A program made the position numbers and the translations under genes. From an uncultured Methanoregula sp. (GTDB lineage Archaea; Halobacteriota; Methanomicrobia; Methanomicrobiales; Methanospirillaceae), in contig NZ_OY781872.1 in the NCBI RefSeq assembly GCF_963677065.1, forward strand, positions 987,419 through 1,051,418: 64,000 bases of DNA, given 5' to 3'. Position 1 is the first letter of the stretch. Every line of letters begins with the position of its first letter. This document shows positions 26,292 through 36,008 of the stretch, piece after piece. The notes under the pieces were generated by a model that ran no database searches, was not told the DNA's origin, and saw only the letters and a program-made list of their open reading frames with translations.

Positions 26292-27296
26292 ATGCAGGAA
26301 ATTGAAAAATTAAAAGTTCTCCAGTCCGAGCGCGAAGCGCTCAAATCGCGTACCAAACAGAAGGAACAGGAGAAAAAAGCTGAAAACCATACCGAAACCA
26401 TCTGTCCCGAATGTGGGGGCAGGCAGCTTGTGCACGACTATGAGCGGGCAGAACTGGTCTGCCAGAGCTGCGGTCTTGTCATCGATGATGACTTCATTGA
26501 CCGTGGTCCGGAGTGGCGTGCTTTCGACCACGATCAGCGGATGAAGCGGTCAAGAGTCGGCGCCCCGATGACCTTCACGATCCACGACAAGGGTCTCTCG
26601 ACCATGATCGACTGGAGAAACCGGGATTCTTATGGCAGGGCAATCTCCTCCAAGAACCGTGCCCAGCTCTACCGGCTCCGCAAGTGGCAGCGCCGGATTC
26701 GTGTCAGCAATGCAACCGAGCGCAACCTCGCATTCGCGCTGTCCGAACTCGACCGTATGGCCTCGGCACTGGGTCTCCCGAGAAACGTCCGTGAGACCGC
26801 AGCCGTTGTTTACCGTGATGCCGTGGACAAGAACCTCATCCGAGGCCGGAGTATTGAAGGGGTAGCCGCTGCTGCGCTCTATGCCGCATGCCGGCAGTGC
26901 AGCGTGCCCCGTACCCTGGATGAGATCGCGGAAGTGTCCCGTGTCTCGAGAAAAGAGATCGGCAGAACCTACCGGTTCATCTCCCGTGAGCTGGGCCTCA
27001 AGCTCCTCCCGACGTCACCCATCGATTATGTCCCGCGTTTCTGCTCGGGTCTCACGCTTAAGGGTGAAGTCCAGAGCAGGGCTGTTGAGATTCTCAGGCA
27101 GGCCGGCGAGAGGGAACTGACGAGCGGCCGTGGTCCCACCGGTGTGGCAGCTGCAGCAATTTACATCTCCTCCATCCTTGGCGGAGAGCGCCGCACCCAG
27201 CGCGAAGTTGCGGAAGTGGCCGGTGTTACGGAAGTAACCATACGGAACCGGTACAAGGAACTGGCAGAAAAGCTGGATATTGAAATTATTCTCTGA
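26292..27296 (+). CDS. tfb: Transcription initiation factor TFB
   Basis: This 334-aa TFIIB homologue recruits RNA polymerase to the TBP-TATA complex. It has an N-terminal basic helix, a zinc ribbon [20 protein letters not shown] + CGLV (about 37-60), and a B-finger/linker with [19 protein letters not shown]. Two cyclin repeats cover about 130-225 and 230-325, and the last helix-turn-helix is [20 protein letters not shown]. The ATG at 26292 is six bases from GGTGA; the ATG at 26286 abuts it. Confidence 0.96.
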   Translation: MQEIEKLKVLQSEREALKSRTKQKEQEKKAENHTETICPECGGRQLVHDYERAELVCQSCGLVIDDDFIDRGPEWRAFDHDQRMKRSRVGAPMTFTIHDKGLSTMIDWRNRDSYGRAISSKNRAQLYRLRKWQRRIRVSNATERNLAFALSELDRMASALGLPRNVRETAAVVYRDAVDKNLIRGRSIEGVAAAALYAACRQCSVPRTLDEIAEVSRVSRKEIGRTYRFISRELGLKLLPTSPIDYVPRFCSGLTLKGEVQSRAVEILRQAGERELTSGRGPTGVAAAAIYISSILGGERRTQREVAEVAGVTEVTIRNRYKELAEKLDIEIIL

Positions 27297-27361
27297 TTTT
27301 TTTTCTTGCGGATTGAAAAGAAATCTTTTTGATCGTGCGCAGCCGAATTAGGTGATCAACT

Positions 27362-28543
27362 ATGGCAGGGAGAAGACGTTTTTACTCAATATTCCTGCTC
27401 CTGCTTGCGCTCCTCGTTTTGGGAGTGCCGCTCGTGGCAGGTTCCGTGGCAGTTTATGGTGTTCCGACGGCCAGCGCTTCACCCTACGGGGAGCAGTACT
27501 GTGTCACGTATTCCGTGCCGGGCCAGTCCGGCGAACTCTTCAATCAGGTTGTTGCAAATTTCACTTCCCCCGATGTCAGGGTAATCGTCATCGGCGGGGA
27601 CAGTAGTTTTTCCAGTGCCACGGCCTCAAAAATTGAGCAGGCCGTATGGGATGGCCGGATACTGATAATTTATCCCCCGTCAACGGAAAGGTTCAGCGAC
27701 AGCCTGCCGCTGGTCACCAATGGCACTGCCTCCCTGGGAGATGCTCTTGAACTATCCAACCCGAACGATGCGGTCTCGCTGGCCGTCTTTTCCGGTATGG
27801 GAACACGGTTCAACACCACGGCACCGGCAACGGAGCGCGTGTCCTCCCTATCCAAGGCCGGCACCATCCCGCTCCTGAAATATACGAATGGCGAACCTGC
27901 ACTTGCGTACCGGAAATATGGCAATGGCTATGTGGCTGAATGGACGATGAAGAATCCCGCTGCTTCTGTATCAGGGATTGATGCCGATAAAATAACGGCC
28001 CGGCTTATCGCATCGCTTCTGTCCCCTGCGAGCAGCACACCTGTTACTTCGGCTACGACCGGTGTCACAACAACCGTAATGACATCCGCACCAGCAACTG
28101 CCAACATCACCACAATTACGACCGTAACGACACAACCTTCAACCGGGAATATCACGATACAGTCAAATCCACTCGGGGCACAGGTCTTTGTCGATGGGAT
28201 CTACAAGGGTGTAACGCCACTCGATCTGAGCGGGCTTGCACCCGGGTACCACGCCGTCAAAATGACAATGGAAGGGCGGTATGATTATGACGGCAGCGCA
28301 TACGTGGTGAGCGGGCAACAGGTAACCTCATTTGGTTCCCTTCCCCTCCAGGAGAAGATTTCATCAGCAGTCACCGCACTCCAGCCTGCGACAACTCCTG
28401 TTGCCACAACTACAACAACAGGCGCGTCGAGCGATCCGATAACGAACCCGGTAGTTCTTGCCGCGGCGCTCGGGTCGGTCTCTGCTGCCATCGGGGCCTT
28501 TGCCACGATATACACTCATAAATTGAAAGAAAAGAAGGAATGA
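27362..28543 (+). CDS. PEGA-domain surface protein
   Basis: This is a 393-aa exported protein: signal peptide 1-27, an N-terminal alpha/beta domain of ~190 residues (IVIGGDSSFSSATASKIEQAV), and a Thr-rich linker. A PEGA domain follows at about 262-330 (SNPLGAQVFVDGIYKGVTPLDL), then a second Thr linker and a C-terminal membrane helix (about 362-385) before a Lys-rich end. PEGA domains are surface modules of unknown ligand. GGTGATC lies seven bases before the ATG. Confidence 0.85.
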   Translation: MAGRRRFYSIFLLLLALLVLGVPLVAGSVAVYGVPTASASPYGEQYCVTYSVPGQSGELFNQVVANFTSPDVRVIVIGGDSSFSSATASKIEQAVWDGRILIIYPPSTERFSDSLPLVTNGTASLGDALELSNPNDAVSLAVFSGMGTRFNTTAPATERVSSLSKAGTIPLLKYTNGEPALAYRKYGNGYVAEWTMKNPAASVSGIDADKITARLIASLLSPASSTPVTSATTGVTTTVMTSAPATANITTITTVTTQPSTGNITIQSNPLGAQVFVDGIYKGVTPLDLSGLAPGYHAVKMTMEGRYDYDGSAYVVSGQQVTSFGSLPLQEKISSAVTALQPATTPVATTTTTGASSDPITNPVVLAAALGSVSAAIGAFATIYTHKLKEKKE

Positions 28544-28628
28544 TCCTCTCCATTTTTCTCCAGTGGTATCCCGGGGATACCAACAACTATATCCCTCAGA
28601 TTCAAAACTTATAATCCACATCGCACGC

Positions 28629-28700
28629 GGGCTCGTAGATCAGGGGTAGATCGCTACGTTCGCAACGTAGAGGCCGCGGGTTCAAATCCCGCCGGGTCCA
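28629..28700 (+). tRNA. tRNA-Ala (CGC)
   Basis: This is a 72-base cloverleaf with acceptor GGGCTCG/CGGGTCC (containing G-U pairs) and A73. The anticodon stem CTACG/CGTAG holds loop TTCGCAA, anticodon CGC. The T arm is GCGGG-TTCAAAT-CCCGC. CCA is not encoded. A T-rich stretch (CCTGTTTTT) follows directly and may terminate transcription. Confidence 0.95.
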
Positions 28701-28868
28701 TCCTGTTTTTAAAAAGAGTTATAGTTGGTTGTCTGCCGGGAAATTTTCCGGGCATGACCAGAAAACCGGAAAGTCAAAACCGGTGGGAAATGCCCGGAAT
28801 CCCCATGCGATCAGTAACAACTATAAGGAATCCGCAGAAAAATAGTATGCCGCAAGTCCAAGCGACCA

Positions 28869-28940
28869 GGGCTCGTAGATCAGGGGTAGATCGTCACGTT
28901 TGCAACGTGAAGGCCACGGGTTCAAATCCCGTCGAGTCCA
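28869..28940 (+). tRNA. tRNA-Ala (TGC)
   Basis: This is a 72-base cloverleaf with acceptor GGGCTCG/CGAGTCC and A73. The anticodon stem TCACG/CGTGA holds loop TTTGCAA, anticodon TGC. The T arm is ACGGG-TTCAAAT-CCCGT. It is nearly identical to the CGC isoacceptor 168 bases upstream. Its T arm and 3' acceptor strand are repeated at 29013-29037. Confidence 0.95.
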
Positions 28941-29098
28941 TTCTTATTCTGTTGATGTAATTCGGTGACCGCAGGTCACGTCAGGATCGAAGGGCGGCGC
29001 CCTCGCGAAATGACGGGTTCAAATCCCGTCGAGTCCATTCTTATTCTGTTGATGTAATTCGGTGACCGCAGGTCACGTCAGGATCGAAGGGCAGCGCC
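28916..29098 (+). repeat. Tandem duplication of the tRNA-Ala 3' tail plus downstream 60 bases
   Basis: The 86-base segment 28916-29001 recurs at 29013-29098 with one mismatch (28996 G, 29093 A), a period of 97 bases. Each copy begins inside the tRNA T arm, includes the acceptor 3' strand and discriminator (25 bases of tRNA), and carries a hairpin GTGACC-GCA-GGTCAC further on. The second copy has no matching 5' tRNA half. No gene lies between 28941 and 29203. Confidence 0.9.
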
Positions 29099-29203
29099 TT
29101 TATGAAAAAATGAGAGAACCTTCCTGCGGATTGCCACCCGGGCACTTCATTCCTCATGCGGAACCGGAAATAAAAGAGATGATATGGTGACCGGAACGAA
29201 TTA

Positions 29204-29620
29204 TCAATCGATCCAGTCCAGAATCTGGCGGGGTTTTTCCTGTTCCTGCTTGATTATTATCTTCTGTTTGACTTTTTTTACCGCTTCAGTTGCCGGTGAA
29301 GCCTCTTCTTCAAATTTCCCATAGTCCATATAATCGCGGGTGACCCAGTCATCCCCGCCCGCGGTGATCTCCGTGATGACCGGTTCCGGCGGCTCGATGG
29401 TATCTGACGGGAGCACTGGTGCTGCCAGCTCCCGGGCCATCGGAGGCTCCTGGACCGCAAGGAGCGGGGGCGCGGCGGTCAGGACCGGAGGAACCGGCGG
29501 TGAGACCTGCAAAGCTGCAGGCTGGGGTGCAGTGCGGGTGAGTAAAAAATCCACAAAATCCTCAACTTCACGCCGTTGTTCCGGGGACAGCTTCCCCAGC
29601 CGGTTCTCCAGTGACTCCAC
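29204..29620 (-). CDS. Hypothetical protein with DUF2281-like N-terminus
   Basis: This 138-aa protein starts LENRLGKLSPEQRREVEDFVDFLL, similar to the short DUF2281/VapB-like amphipathic motif. A long Pro/Ala-rich linker follows, and then a charged C-terminal stretch (VKKVKQKIIIKQEQEKPRQILDWID). No membrane helix. A regulatory or scaffold role is possible; function unknown. Confidence 0.6.
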   Translation of the reverse strand: MESLENRLGKLSPEQRREVEDFVDFLLTRTAPQPAALQVSPPVPPVLTAAPPLLAVQEPPMARELAAPVLPSDTIEPPEPVITEITAGGDDWVTRDYMDYGKFEEEASPATEAVKKVKQKIIIKQEQEKPRQILDWID

Positions 29621-29699
29621 AGGTACCCTCCGATTAACCCTGAATAATTAAATCTCGTGTTTTTCCTATTAAAAGGCCGCCCGATCCGGTGCGGCCGGG

Positions 29700-30563
29700 C
29701 TATTCCCACCGGTGCTGGTATCCCCGCTTCTGCACGGGCTGACCATCGATCGTGACCGCCTTTTCTGGTACAACCGTACCGATGACCGTGGCATCCACCC
29801 CGGCAACCGGAAACCGGTCGGGTGCAATTGTGAAGATCAGTTCGTAATCTCCGCCGCCATACAGGGCGAGTTCGCGGGCCTGGGCTTCCGGAATGCCTTC
29901 CGGAAGGGGAAGTTTTGCAAAGTCAAGGGCAAACCCGCAGTCATTCACGCTCATCAGATCATAGAGCGAGAGCGCGATCCCATCGCTGTCGTCCATCATC
30001 GCGCTTACCCCTGCCTTTCCCAGGAGCTGCCCTTCGGCAACCCGGGGCTGCGGCTCGAAGAGCGCTTTCTCGAACTGGTGGTACCCGTCCAGCCATGCCT
30101 GGGCCCGCCCGGGCGTACCGGTGATACAGACAAGATCCCCCGGCCATGCGCCGGTCCTCCGGGCAATATCCCTCCGGTCAACCAGCCCGAGGCCGGTCGT
30201 CACGACCGTTAATTCCCCGTGGTGATCGATGTCCCCGCCGATGATCTCCGCTCCGTACTTCATGCAGCAGTCCTTTGCCCCCTGCATCACGCCGGCAAGG
30301 CTCTTCCAGTCATCGAGCCCGACCGCGATGAGGAGATATTTCGGGGCTGCCCCCATGCTTGCAATATCCGAGAGGGTGACCGCGGCGCTCATCCATCCGG
30401 CCTGCCAGTCAGTCATCCCGGGGACGAAGTCGGTTGTGCGGTGGAGCATGTCGGTTGTTGCCACCATCACCTGCCCGCTGCAGGAGAATTCGGCACAATC
30501 GTCAAGGCATCTCTCCTTTCCGACAATTCCCATTACCACCTTCAAAAGTTCCCGGTCATCCAC
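29700..30563 (-). CDS. thiL: Thiamine-monophosphate kinase ThiL
   Basis: This 287-aa enzyme phosphorylates thiamine monophosphate to the active diphosphate. The PurM/ThiL fold is shown by ATTDMLHRTTDF, the metal-binding AVTLSDIASMGAAPKYLL, IIGGDIDHHGELTVVTTGLG and DDSDGIALSLYDL. GGGDYELIFTI is the C-terminal motif. The length is slightly short for the family. Its start overlaps the end of the DUF460 gene by 8 bases, so the two are coupled. Confidence 0.93.
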   Translation of the reverse strand: MDDRELLKVVMGIVGKERCLDDCAEFSCSGQVMVATTDMLHRTTDFVPGMTDWQAGWMSAAVTLSDIASMGAAPKYLLIAVGLDDWKSLAGVMQGAKDCCMKYGAEIIGGDIDHHGELTVVTTGLGLVDRRDIARRTGAWPGDLVCITGTPGRAQAWLDGYHQFEKALFEPQPRVAEGQLLGKAGVSAMMDDSDGIALSLYDLMSVNDCGFALDFAKLPLPEGIPEAQARELALYGGGDYELIFTIAPDRFPVAGVDATVIGTVVPEKAVTIDGQPVQKRGYQHRWE

Positions 30564-32520
30564 CCTTGCGCACCTCCTTACCCCGTTCGCTCTTATACTC
30601 CTTGAATATGTGCTCGATCATCTCGGTCTTCTTCTCCCGTTCATGCTTATCCTGCTTGTCCTGCCAGCGAAGAAGTGCTGCATCAAATGCATCCTTCCCG
30701 CAGAGTCCCTGTTTTCCGCGCACCTGTGTGAAGGTCTCCTTTTCTGAAAGGAGGGGTAGTCTGGCCTCCCTGAATGAAGGAATCAACTGCGATTCTCCCT
30801 CCTGGAGAACCTTATCACTGACAATAACCGCTCTGATACGCATCTCCGTGAGTTCTTTGACAATACTCCGTCCCCAACCGTCTGTTTTTGATACGAAAAT
30901 GATATCTCCCTCATCGATCCCGACATCATCGAGAAGTTTCCTCAGGCTGTCTTTTGTCAGGGCATCCATCACTTTGACCGGCAGAACTTCCCCGTCCATG
31001 GAGAGTTCCGCGAATTTCTTGATCCGTGCAAGCCGCTTTACGAGGTTGTAATTGCGCCGCTCTTCCTTGTGAAGCCTTTTTTTGAGGCTCTGGATGACAG
31101 CATCCTTTTTCACAACTTCGGCATCCTTTGCCAGCTCCGTGTCCCGTGATGTGTTGATCTTCCGGATCCGCCCCTGAAGCCGCTGGATTTCATAATCCCT
31201 GCTCTTGACATCTTCCTGAAGCTCGGAAACATATGTCCGGAGACGTTTCACCATCCCGTCCAGCACCCGGACCCGCTCATCATGTTTTGCATCCGGCTGG
31301 ACCATCGGGGGCGTTGTCTTTTCAATGGGCACCGGCATCTTCATGTCACCGATAACCTGTTCGAGCGACTGGCCGCGGATCACGCGGGCCCGCACCTCAT
31401 CCAGATCGTGGCCCGGGGGAATCCGTTTCATCAGATTCTGGAACTTGTGACGGTACTGACGGTAGGCATCGAGTGCTGCTGAGAGCGCATCCCGCTCGTG
31501 ATCGTTGGCATAGGAGAACGGGGCGGTAAGTTCGACTTTCGTCTCAACGCTCACATCCTGTTTTGGTGTATATGCAACTGCCGAGAACGACCGGCGGATC
31601 TTCTCGACCGTGAATGGCATCTCCTGCACATCGGATGCGATGATGAGCGGTTTTCCCACCTTGTAGAGCGATTCAATCACATCGGACATGGTCATCTGCC
31701 GCGAACTTGCGAGGTGGAGAAGGTTGCCGTCCAGATCGAGAGCTGCCGTGGCTGTGGTCGTGCCGGGATCTATTCCAACGATAAGGTACCGGGGTTTACC
31801 TGACAGCGGCCGGAACCGTATGCGCTCCAGGCGCTTCCCGCTGATCCTGACCTGCACATCAGCCCCCCTGTAGTTGGGAACCGGTACCTGGTCGCGTTTG
31901 GCAAAGACCCGGAATGCCACCCGGCTGCACCCCCCGAATGCCCGGGTCTCCTTCTTCTCGTAGCGCAACCCAGCAGCAACAAGCGCCATCTCGATCTCCC
32001 GTCCTTTCAACTGGACCGCCCCGTGCATTTTCCGGACGTACCGGTTCTGGCTCCAGCCGCCTTTCCCGGGAGAGCGGTGGCGGCTTGCCACGATCTCGCT
32101 CTCGTTCTCAAACGCAATGACCTCCGCTCCTGCCCCGAGAGAGGCAACCTGCGCGGTGGTCCGTGCCTCGGCAAAGGGATCGAACCGGTTGAAACTGATA
32201 TTGAACCGGGCGGCAACTTTTCCGAGAGTCTCCTTGCGCTCGCCACCGGTTACCTGCACAAACCGGGTCTGCGGGGGCAGCGCCTGTAAAAAGAAGAAGA
32301 GTTCATGCTGATCGGCAGCGATCTCCTGCATGCTGTCAACGGCGAGGATGTCCGGCCGTTCCTCGGCGAGAAGGCGGAAGAGCCGGAACATCGAGACTTC
32401 GGATTCGCTCTCAATCGTCTGGCCTGCCATGCGGACAAGGGCATACATGGGCCGCTGTGACCGCGACCTCACAGAGCCCTTAATGATATCGATACCGAAA
32501 ACCTTCAGCCGATCACCCAT
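30556..32520 (-). CDS. DUF460 / COG2433 RNase H-fold coiled-coil protein
   Basis: This 654-aa archaeal protein has an N-terminal domain (about 1-230) and a RuvC/RNase H-like domain beginning YLIVGIDPGTTTATAALDLDG near residue 245. The acidic Asp in IDPG fits that fold's first catalytic position. A long coiled coil covers about 425-525 (LRTYVSELQEDVKSRDYEIQRL), followed by a C-terminal domain. Its biochemical role is unknown; a nucleic-acid processing role is inferred from the fold. Its neighbours are rio2 and thiL, all overlapping on the minus strand. Confidence 0.85.
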   Translation of the reverse strand: MGDRLKVFGIDIIKGSVRSRSQRPMYALVRMAGQTIESESEVSMFRLFRLLAEERPDILAVDSMQEIAADQHELFFFLQALPPQTRFVQVTGGERKETLGKVAARFNISFNRFDPFAEARTTAQVASLGAGAEVIAFENESEIVASRHRSPGKGGWSQNRYVRKMHGAVQLKGREIEMALVAAGLRYEKKETRAFGGCSRVAFRVFAKRDQVPVPNYRGADVQVRISGKRLERIRFRPLSGKPRYLIVGIDPGTTTATAALDLDGNLLHLASSRQMTMSDVIESLYKVGKPLIIASDVQEMPFTVEKIRRSFSAVAYTPKQDVSVETKVELTAPFSYANDHERDALSAALDAYRQYRHKFQNLMKRIPPGHDLDEVRARVIRGQSLEQVIGDMKMPVPIEKTTPPMVQPDAKHDERVRVLDGMVKRLRTYVSELQEDVKSRDYEIQRLQGRIRKINTSRDTELAKDAEVVKKDAVIQSLKKRLHKEERRNYNLVKRLARIKKFAELSMDGEVLPVKVMDALTKDSLRKLLDDVGIDEGDIIFVSKTDGWGRSIVKELTEMRIRAVIVSDKVLQEGESQLIPSFREARLPLLSEKETFTQVRGKQGLCGKDAFDAALLRWQDKQDKHEREKKTEMIEHIFKEYKSERGKEVRKGG

Positions 32521-33362
32521 CGCATCGCATCCTCACGATCGTAATCCAGCTGGTACTTCCGCTTAAAAAACGTGAGAATATTATCGATATCTCTGAGCAG
32601 GATTGCTTCTGCGTTCGGGTGATCCCTCGCAGTCCACTGCGGCCAGTCGATGAGGATGCATTTCCCCTCCTCGATGAGGATATTATACTCGGACAGATCC
32701 GCGTGGATGATCCCGAGTCCGTAGGCGCTCTGAACATTGTTCAGGATCTCGTCAAGCACTTCGGCAGGACATTCGAGCCGGCAGCGGTTGAGGCTGGCGC
32801 CGGTGATTAGCGACATGACTACGGCGTGCCGGTTATTTTCTATGGGAAGAGGTACGCTGACCTTCGGATGCAGGGTCGTGAGGGCTTCGTACTCCCGCTC
32901 TGCAGATTTTTTGGATGCGATCAGCCAGGGGCAGTGCCCCTCTTCGGGCATATAATCCCGGTTGAGCCGGGCTGACGAGAACGAGCGCCCGCCTACCCGG
33001 TGGAACTTGATCGCTACCGGTCCAAGGCCGAGGGCTTCGTACACAACGGATTCTTTGCCCTCCCCGATCTGGGTGCCCAGCGCCGAGATGATCCCTTTCT
33101 TTGAGAGTGATGCAAGCGCAAGGGTGTCATAGCCGCCAAAGACCAGCGCGTATCCGTCATAGGGAACGGGATTGAACCGGACCATTCCCCATTCTATGAG
33201 ACGCGAGAGCCGGTAATTGATCTCCGATTCAGAGAGTTTGGTTGCGGCTTTTAAGTGTTCGAGCGGCACCCAGGAGTACTTCTTCATCCCCCGCTCGAGA
33301 GCAAGGAGGATGGTTTTCTCATATTTGTTGAGCGTGCGGATGTGTTCCGCTGAGACTGCCAT
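32505..33362 (-). CDS. rio2: RIO2 serine/threonine protein kinase
   Basis: This 285-aa Rio2 kinase/ATPase is involved in small-subunit maturation. It has an N-terminal winged helix (1-80, HIRTLNKYEKTILLALERG), a P-loop strand IGEGKESVVYEA, a catalytic loop IIHADLSEYNIL and a metal-binding LIDWPQW. The ATG at 33362 matches family starts; a longer in-frame start at 33422 adds unrelated residues. It overlaps the DUF460 gene by 16 bases. Confidence 0.94.
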   Translation of the reverse strand: MAVSAEHIRTLNKYEKTILLALERGMKKYSWVPLEHLKAATKLSESEINYRLSRLIEWGMVRFNPVPYDGYALVFGGYDTLALASLSKKGIISALGTQIGEGKESVVYEALGLGPVAIKFHRVGGRSFSSARLNRDYMPEEGHCPWLIASKKSAEREYEALTTLHPKVSVPLPIENNRHAVVMSLITGASLNRCRLECPAEVLDEILNNVQSAYGLGIIHADLSEYNILIEEGKCILIDWPQWTARDHPNAEAILLRDIDNILTFFKRKYQLDYDREDAMRWVIG

Positions 33363-33475
33363 ATCCGTTAGAGTGGTTATGTTGCAGACTATAAAATCGC
33401 ATCTTCCCGGGCAGGCCGGCACCGCAGCATAACCTTAAACATCTTTTATTGTCCAGAATTGATCTGGTTCGACGA

Positions 33476-34302
33476 ATGCGATGCAGCAAGTGTGGGAAGG
33501 AAGCCGTCATCTTCCAGCAATATTCAGGACGGTATCTCTGCCGGGAACATCTGGCTGCTGATATCGAATCCCGGATCAAGCGGGATATCCGTACCGGACG
33601 GTGGATGAGACCGGGGGATCATCTTGCGATTGTGCTGTCCGGCAGTAAACGCAGCCGTGCGCTCCTGCTCTTTTTCCACAACCTCACTGCCCGGCGCAGG
33701 GATGTCCGGCTCTCAGCGATTGTGATCCACGAATGCCCTGCCGGCTGCCACGGGCCATTACGGACAGGAGAACTGGCGGACAGACTTGGATTCCCTGCCA
33801 CACCGGGTCATTGGGCGACGAGTCTCCGCTGACTTCCGATGAATCCGCAAAGGATAGCTCTTCCGGCGCTCCCTGCAGCCGCTGCCGGCAACTTCACCAT
33901 GAGATAACCGGAAAAATAGCACAACGAGCTGGCATCACCAGGATAATTTCCGATCGGACCGTTGAAGATCAGGCAACGGAAATCCTTGAAAATATATTCC
34001 TGGGGCAGGTGGAAAACCTTCTTGGGGGGAACAGCGGAGACGATCCCGTCCCGTGGATTGATCCGCTCGGATCAATTCCGCGTGCTGAGGCGGATCTCTA
34101 TGCAGATCTCCTCTGCCCTGGTGAAAATGAGCCCTTATGCCCGGATCGCGGAAATGTTTTTTCTTACGAAGTCAGAGATCTGATGGAAGAATATACAAAG
34201 CGTCACCCGGCCACGCCTTATTCCATAGCGGGGATCGGGAAAGTTCTTGGCGGGGACAGGATCTGCCGGAGAGAGACGGAGGTACGTTCACATGCCGCCT
34301 AA
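33476..34302 (+). pseudogene. Frameshifted, degenerate PP-loop tRNA 2-thiolation-like protein (CTU1/TtcA family)
   Basis: Two overlapping frames look like one gene split by a -1 shift near 33801-33815. The first (33476-33832) has the N-terminal zinc ribbon MRCSKCGKEAVIFQQYSG with LCREH, then a PP-loop position reading VLSGSKRS instead of SGGKDS. The second frame resumes at about 33810 with SLGDESPLTSDES, PCSRCRQLH and SDRTVEDQATEILENIFLG, where the family has a GHxxDDxAxT motif. Catalytic positions are lost in both halves. It is either a pseudogene or a degenerate paralogue with a sequencing or real frameshift. Start ATG 33476; a TTG at 33449 is possible. Confidence 0.65.
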
Positions 34303-36004
34303 ACGGGGACGGGTCTGGAGAGCCGTCAGGAACTCACCGGGGATCCAGATCTCGATCTACTTCCTTGCGTTTGCTCTTCTCATCGGCCTCTATACGTTCA
34401 TTTTCCACGAATACTACCCGGTTTTTGAGAACAAATCGCTCTCGTGGGTCAATGCCCTGATGTTCGTTGTCGAATCGATGACCACCGTTGGATACGGCGA
34501 TCTCCTCCCGTTTGCCAGCGACTACACCATGCTGCTTGCGATCCAGATCATGATATCAGGGGTTATCATGATCTTCATCGTGGTGCCGCTCCTCCTTGCC
34601 CCGTTCCTGACCACCCTTCTTGCGCCCTCGCCCCCGCGGCGGACCCCTCATGCCCTATCAGGGCACACCGTCATATTCGGGCATGACGAGCTCACGAAAT
34701 CCGTTGTGGACAGCCTGACGATATCCGATCACGACATTGTCATAATCGAGGATGACAAGGCGGCAGCAATGGACATTGCCATGCAGTACCGCCATAAAGC
34801 GTATATTGTCTGGGGGGAGTACACCGATCCTGCCACCTGGTCGGCTGCCCATCTGGCAAATGCCCGGTACGTGGTGATCTGCAAAGACGAGCGGCTCACT
34901 GCCAGCATCCTCCTTGGTATCCGGAAAATGGCAAAAGGCAAGATCATTGCGGTTGTCGACAAGCTCTCGTTCGACCGGTACCTGAGGTATGCCGGTGCGG
35001 ATTATGTCCTCTCCCCCAAACATTCTACCGGTCGGATACTCGCACGCCATGCGGTTCTCAACCCGATGGGGGATTCCGTTCCTGAGATTCCGGGTCTTGA
35101 TCGGATCAGCATCAATCTTGAACAAAAGCCCGACCGGGAGCTGCGCCTGATCAATATCCCGGTTGTCATGGGCTGCCGGGCGGATGGCAGGAACCTGCGG
35201 GAACTGGACCTTTTTGGCCGTTACGGTGTCATCGTCTTTGCCCTCTGGAAATCAGGGATCTTTGTGCCGTGGCCGGGAGATGACATCATCATCGATGATA
35301 CCACGTCCCTCTTCCTCTTCGGAAGGGCAACAGATATCGTCGATGCGATCCGGGAAGAGTTCGATGCTGACGGGCGCAGGGAAGCGCGTGCCGTGATTGC
35401 GGGATTCGGGGATGTGGGGGTTGCTGCCTATCGGGAACTCACCCCTTCGAAGATCTCGTGCCTGGTAGTGGATTCGCGTCGCCATACGGGTGTGGAGAAC
35501 CAGATCGTGGGAAATGCCGAGGATGAAAGCGTCCTGAGAGAGGCCGGGATCGAGAGCGCCCAGTACTGTATCATCGCCCTCAATGAAGATGACGTGAACA
35601 TCTTTGCAACCCTGATGGCCCGCAATCTCAACCCGGCCATCCGCATCCTGGCACGGGCCAATGACCCGGGATCGGTTGACAAACTCTACCGGGCCGGTGC
35701 AGATTATGTGGCGCTCCTCCCGATGATCGGGGGCCAGACGATCGGGAGGATCATCCTCTCCGATATTGTCACCATCCTCCTCGATCTGCCCAATGGTGAT
35801 ATTGTCGTTCTTGTCACGATTCCCGGATCCGCGCTCAGGACCGTTGGCGGTGTTGCCCGGAAGACCGGTGTCCGGGTTATCGGTATAGAGAGCGTCAGCC
35901 GCCTCATCGTCGCACCGGGAGCTGAAGAGGTGCTTGAAAAAGGTGATATCGTGATCGCATTGGGAACTTCCGAACAGTTGAAAAAGTTCCTCCATCAATT
36001 ATAA
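34292..36004 (+). CDS. Potassium channel with two RCK (TrkA-N/TrkA-C) modules
   Basis: This 570-aa channel subunit has a two-helix pore (TM1 about 20-38, selectivity filter TTVGYGD at 64-70, TM2 about 80-105). Two RCK units follow: the first Rossmann domain HTVIFGHDELTKSVVDSL starts near 125, and the second, ARAVIAGFGDVGVAAYREL, near 370. Each is followed by a TrkA-C-like domain. Both appear to gate K+ flux in response to ligands. GGAGGT at 34278-34283 sets the ATG at 34292, which overlaps the broken gene upstream by 11 bases. Confidence 0.92.
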   Translation: MPPKRGRVWRAVRNSPGIQISIYFLAFALLIGLYTFIFHEYYPVFENKSLSWVNALMFVVESMTTVGYGDLLPFASDYTMLLAIQIMISGVIMIFIVVPLLLAPFLTTLLAPSPPRRTPHALSGHTVIFGHDELTKSVVDSLTISDHDIVIIEDDKAAAMDIAMQYRHKAYIVWGEYTDPATWSAAHLANARYVVICKDERLTASILLGIRKMAKGKIIAVVDKLSFDRYLRYAGADYVLSPKHSTGRILARHAVLNPMGDSVPEIPGLDRISINLEQKPDRELRLINIPVVMGCRADGRNLRELDLFGRYGVIVFALWKSGIFVPWPGDDIIIDDTTSLFLFGRATDIVDAIREEFDADGRREARAVIAGFGDVGVAAYRELTPSKISCLVVDSRRHTGVENQIVGNAEDESVLREAGIESAQYCIIALNEDDVNIFATLMARNLNPAIRILARANDPGSVDKLYRAGADYVALLPMIGGQTIGRIILSDIVTILLDLPNGDIVVLVTIPGSALRTVGGVARKTGVRVIGIESVSRLIVAPGAEEVLEKGDIVIALGTSEQLKKFLHQL

Positions 36005-36008
36005 CAAA

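Noticed and set aside
28941..29012. Third tRNA gene after tRNA-Ala (TGC)
   Set aside because: The sequence has only a T arm and acceptor 3' strand at 29013-29037. No anticodon arm or 5' acceptor strand is present.
33733..34302. Independent 189-aa gene
   Set aside because: Only the part after about 33810 resembles a protein family, and it continues the preceding frame. It is better read as the second half of one frameshifted gene.
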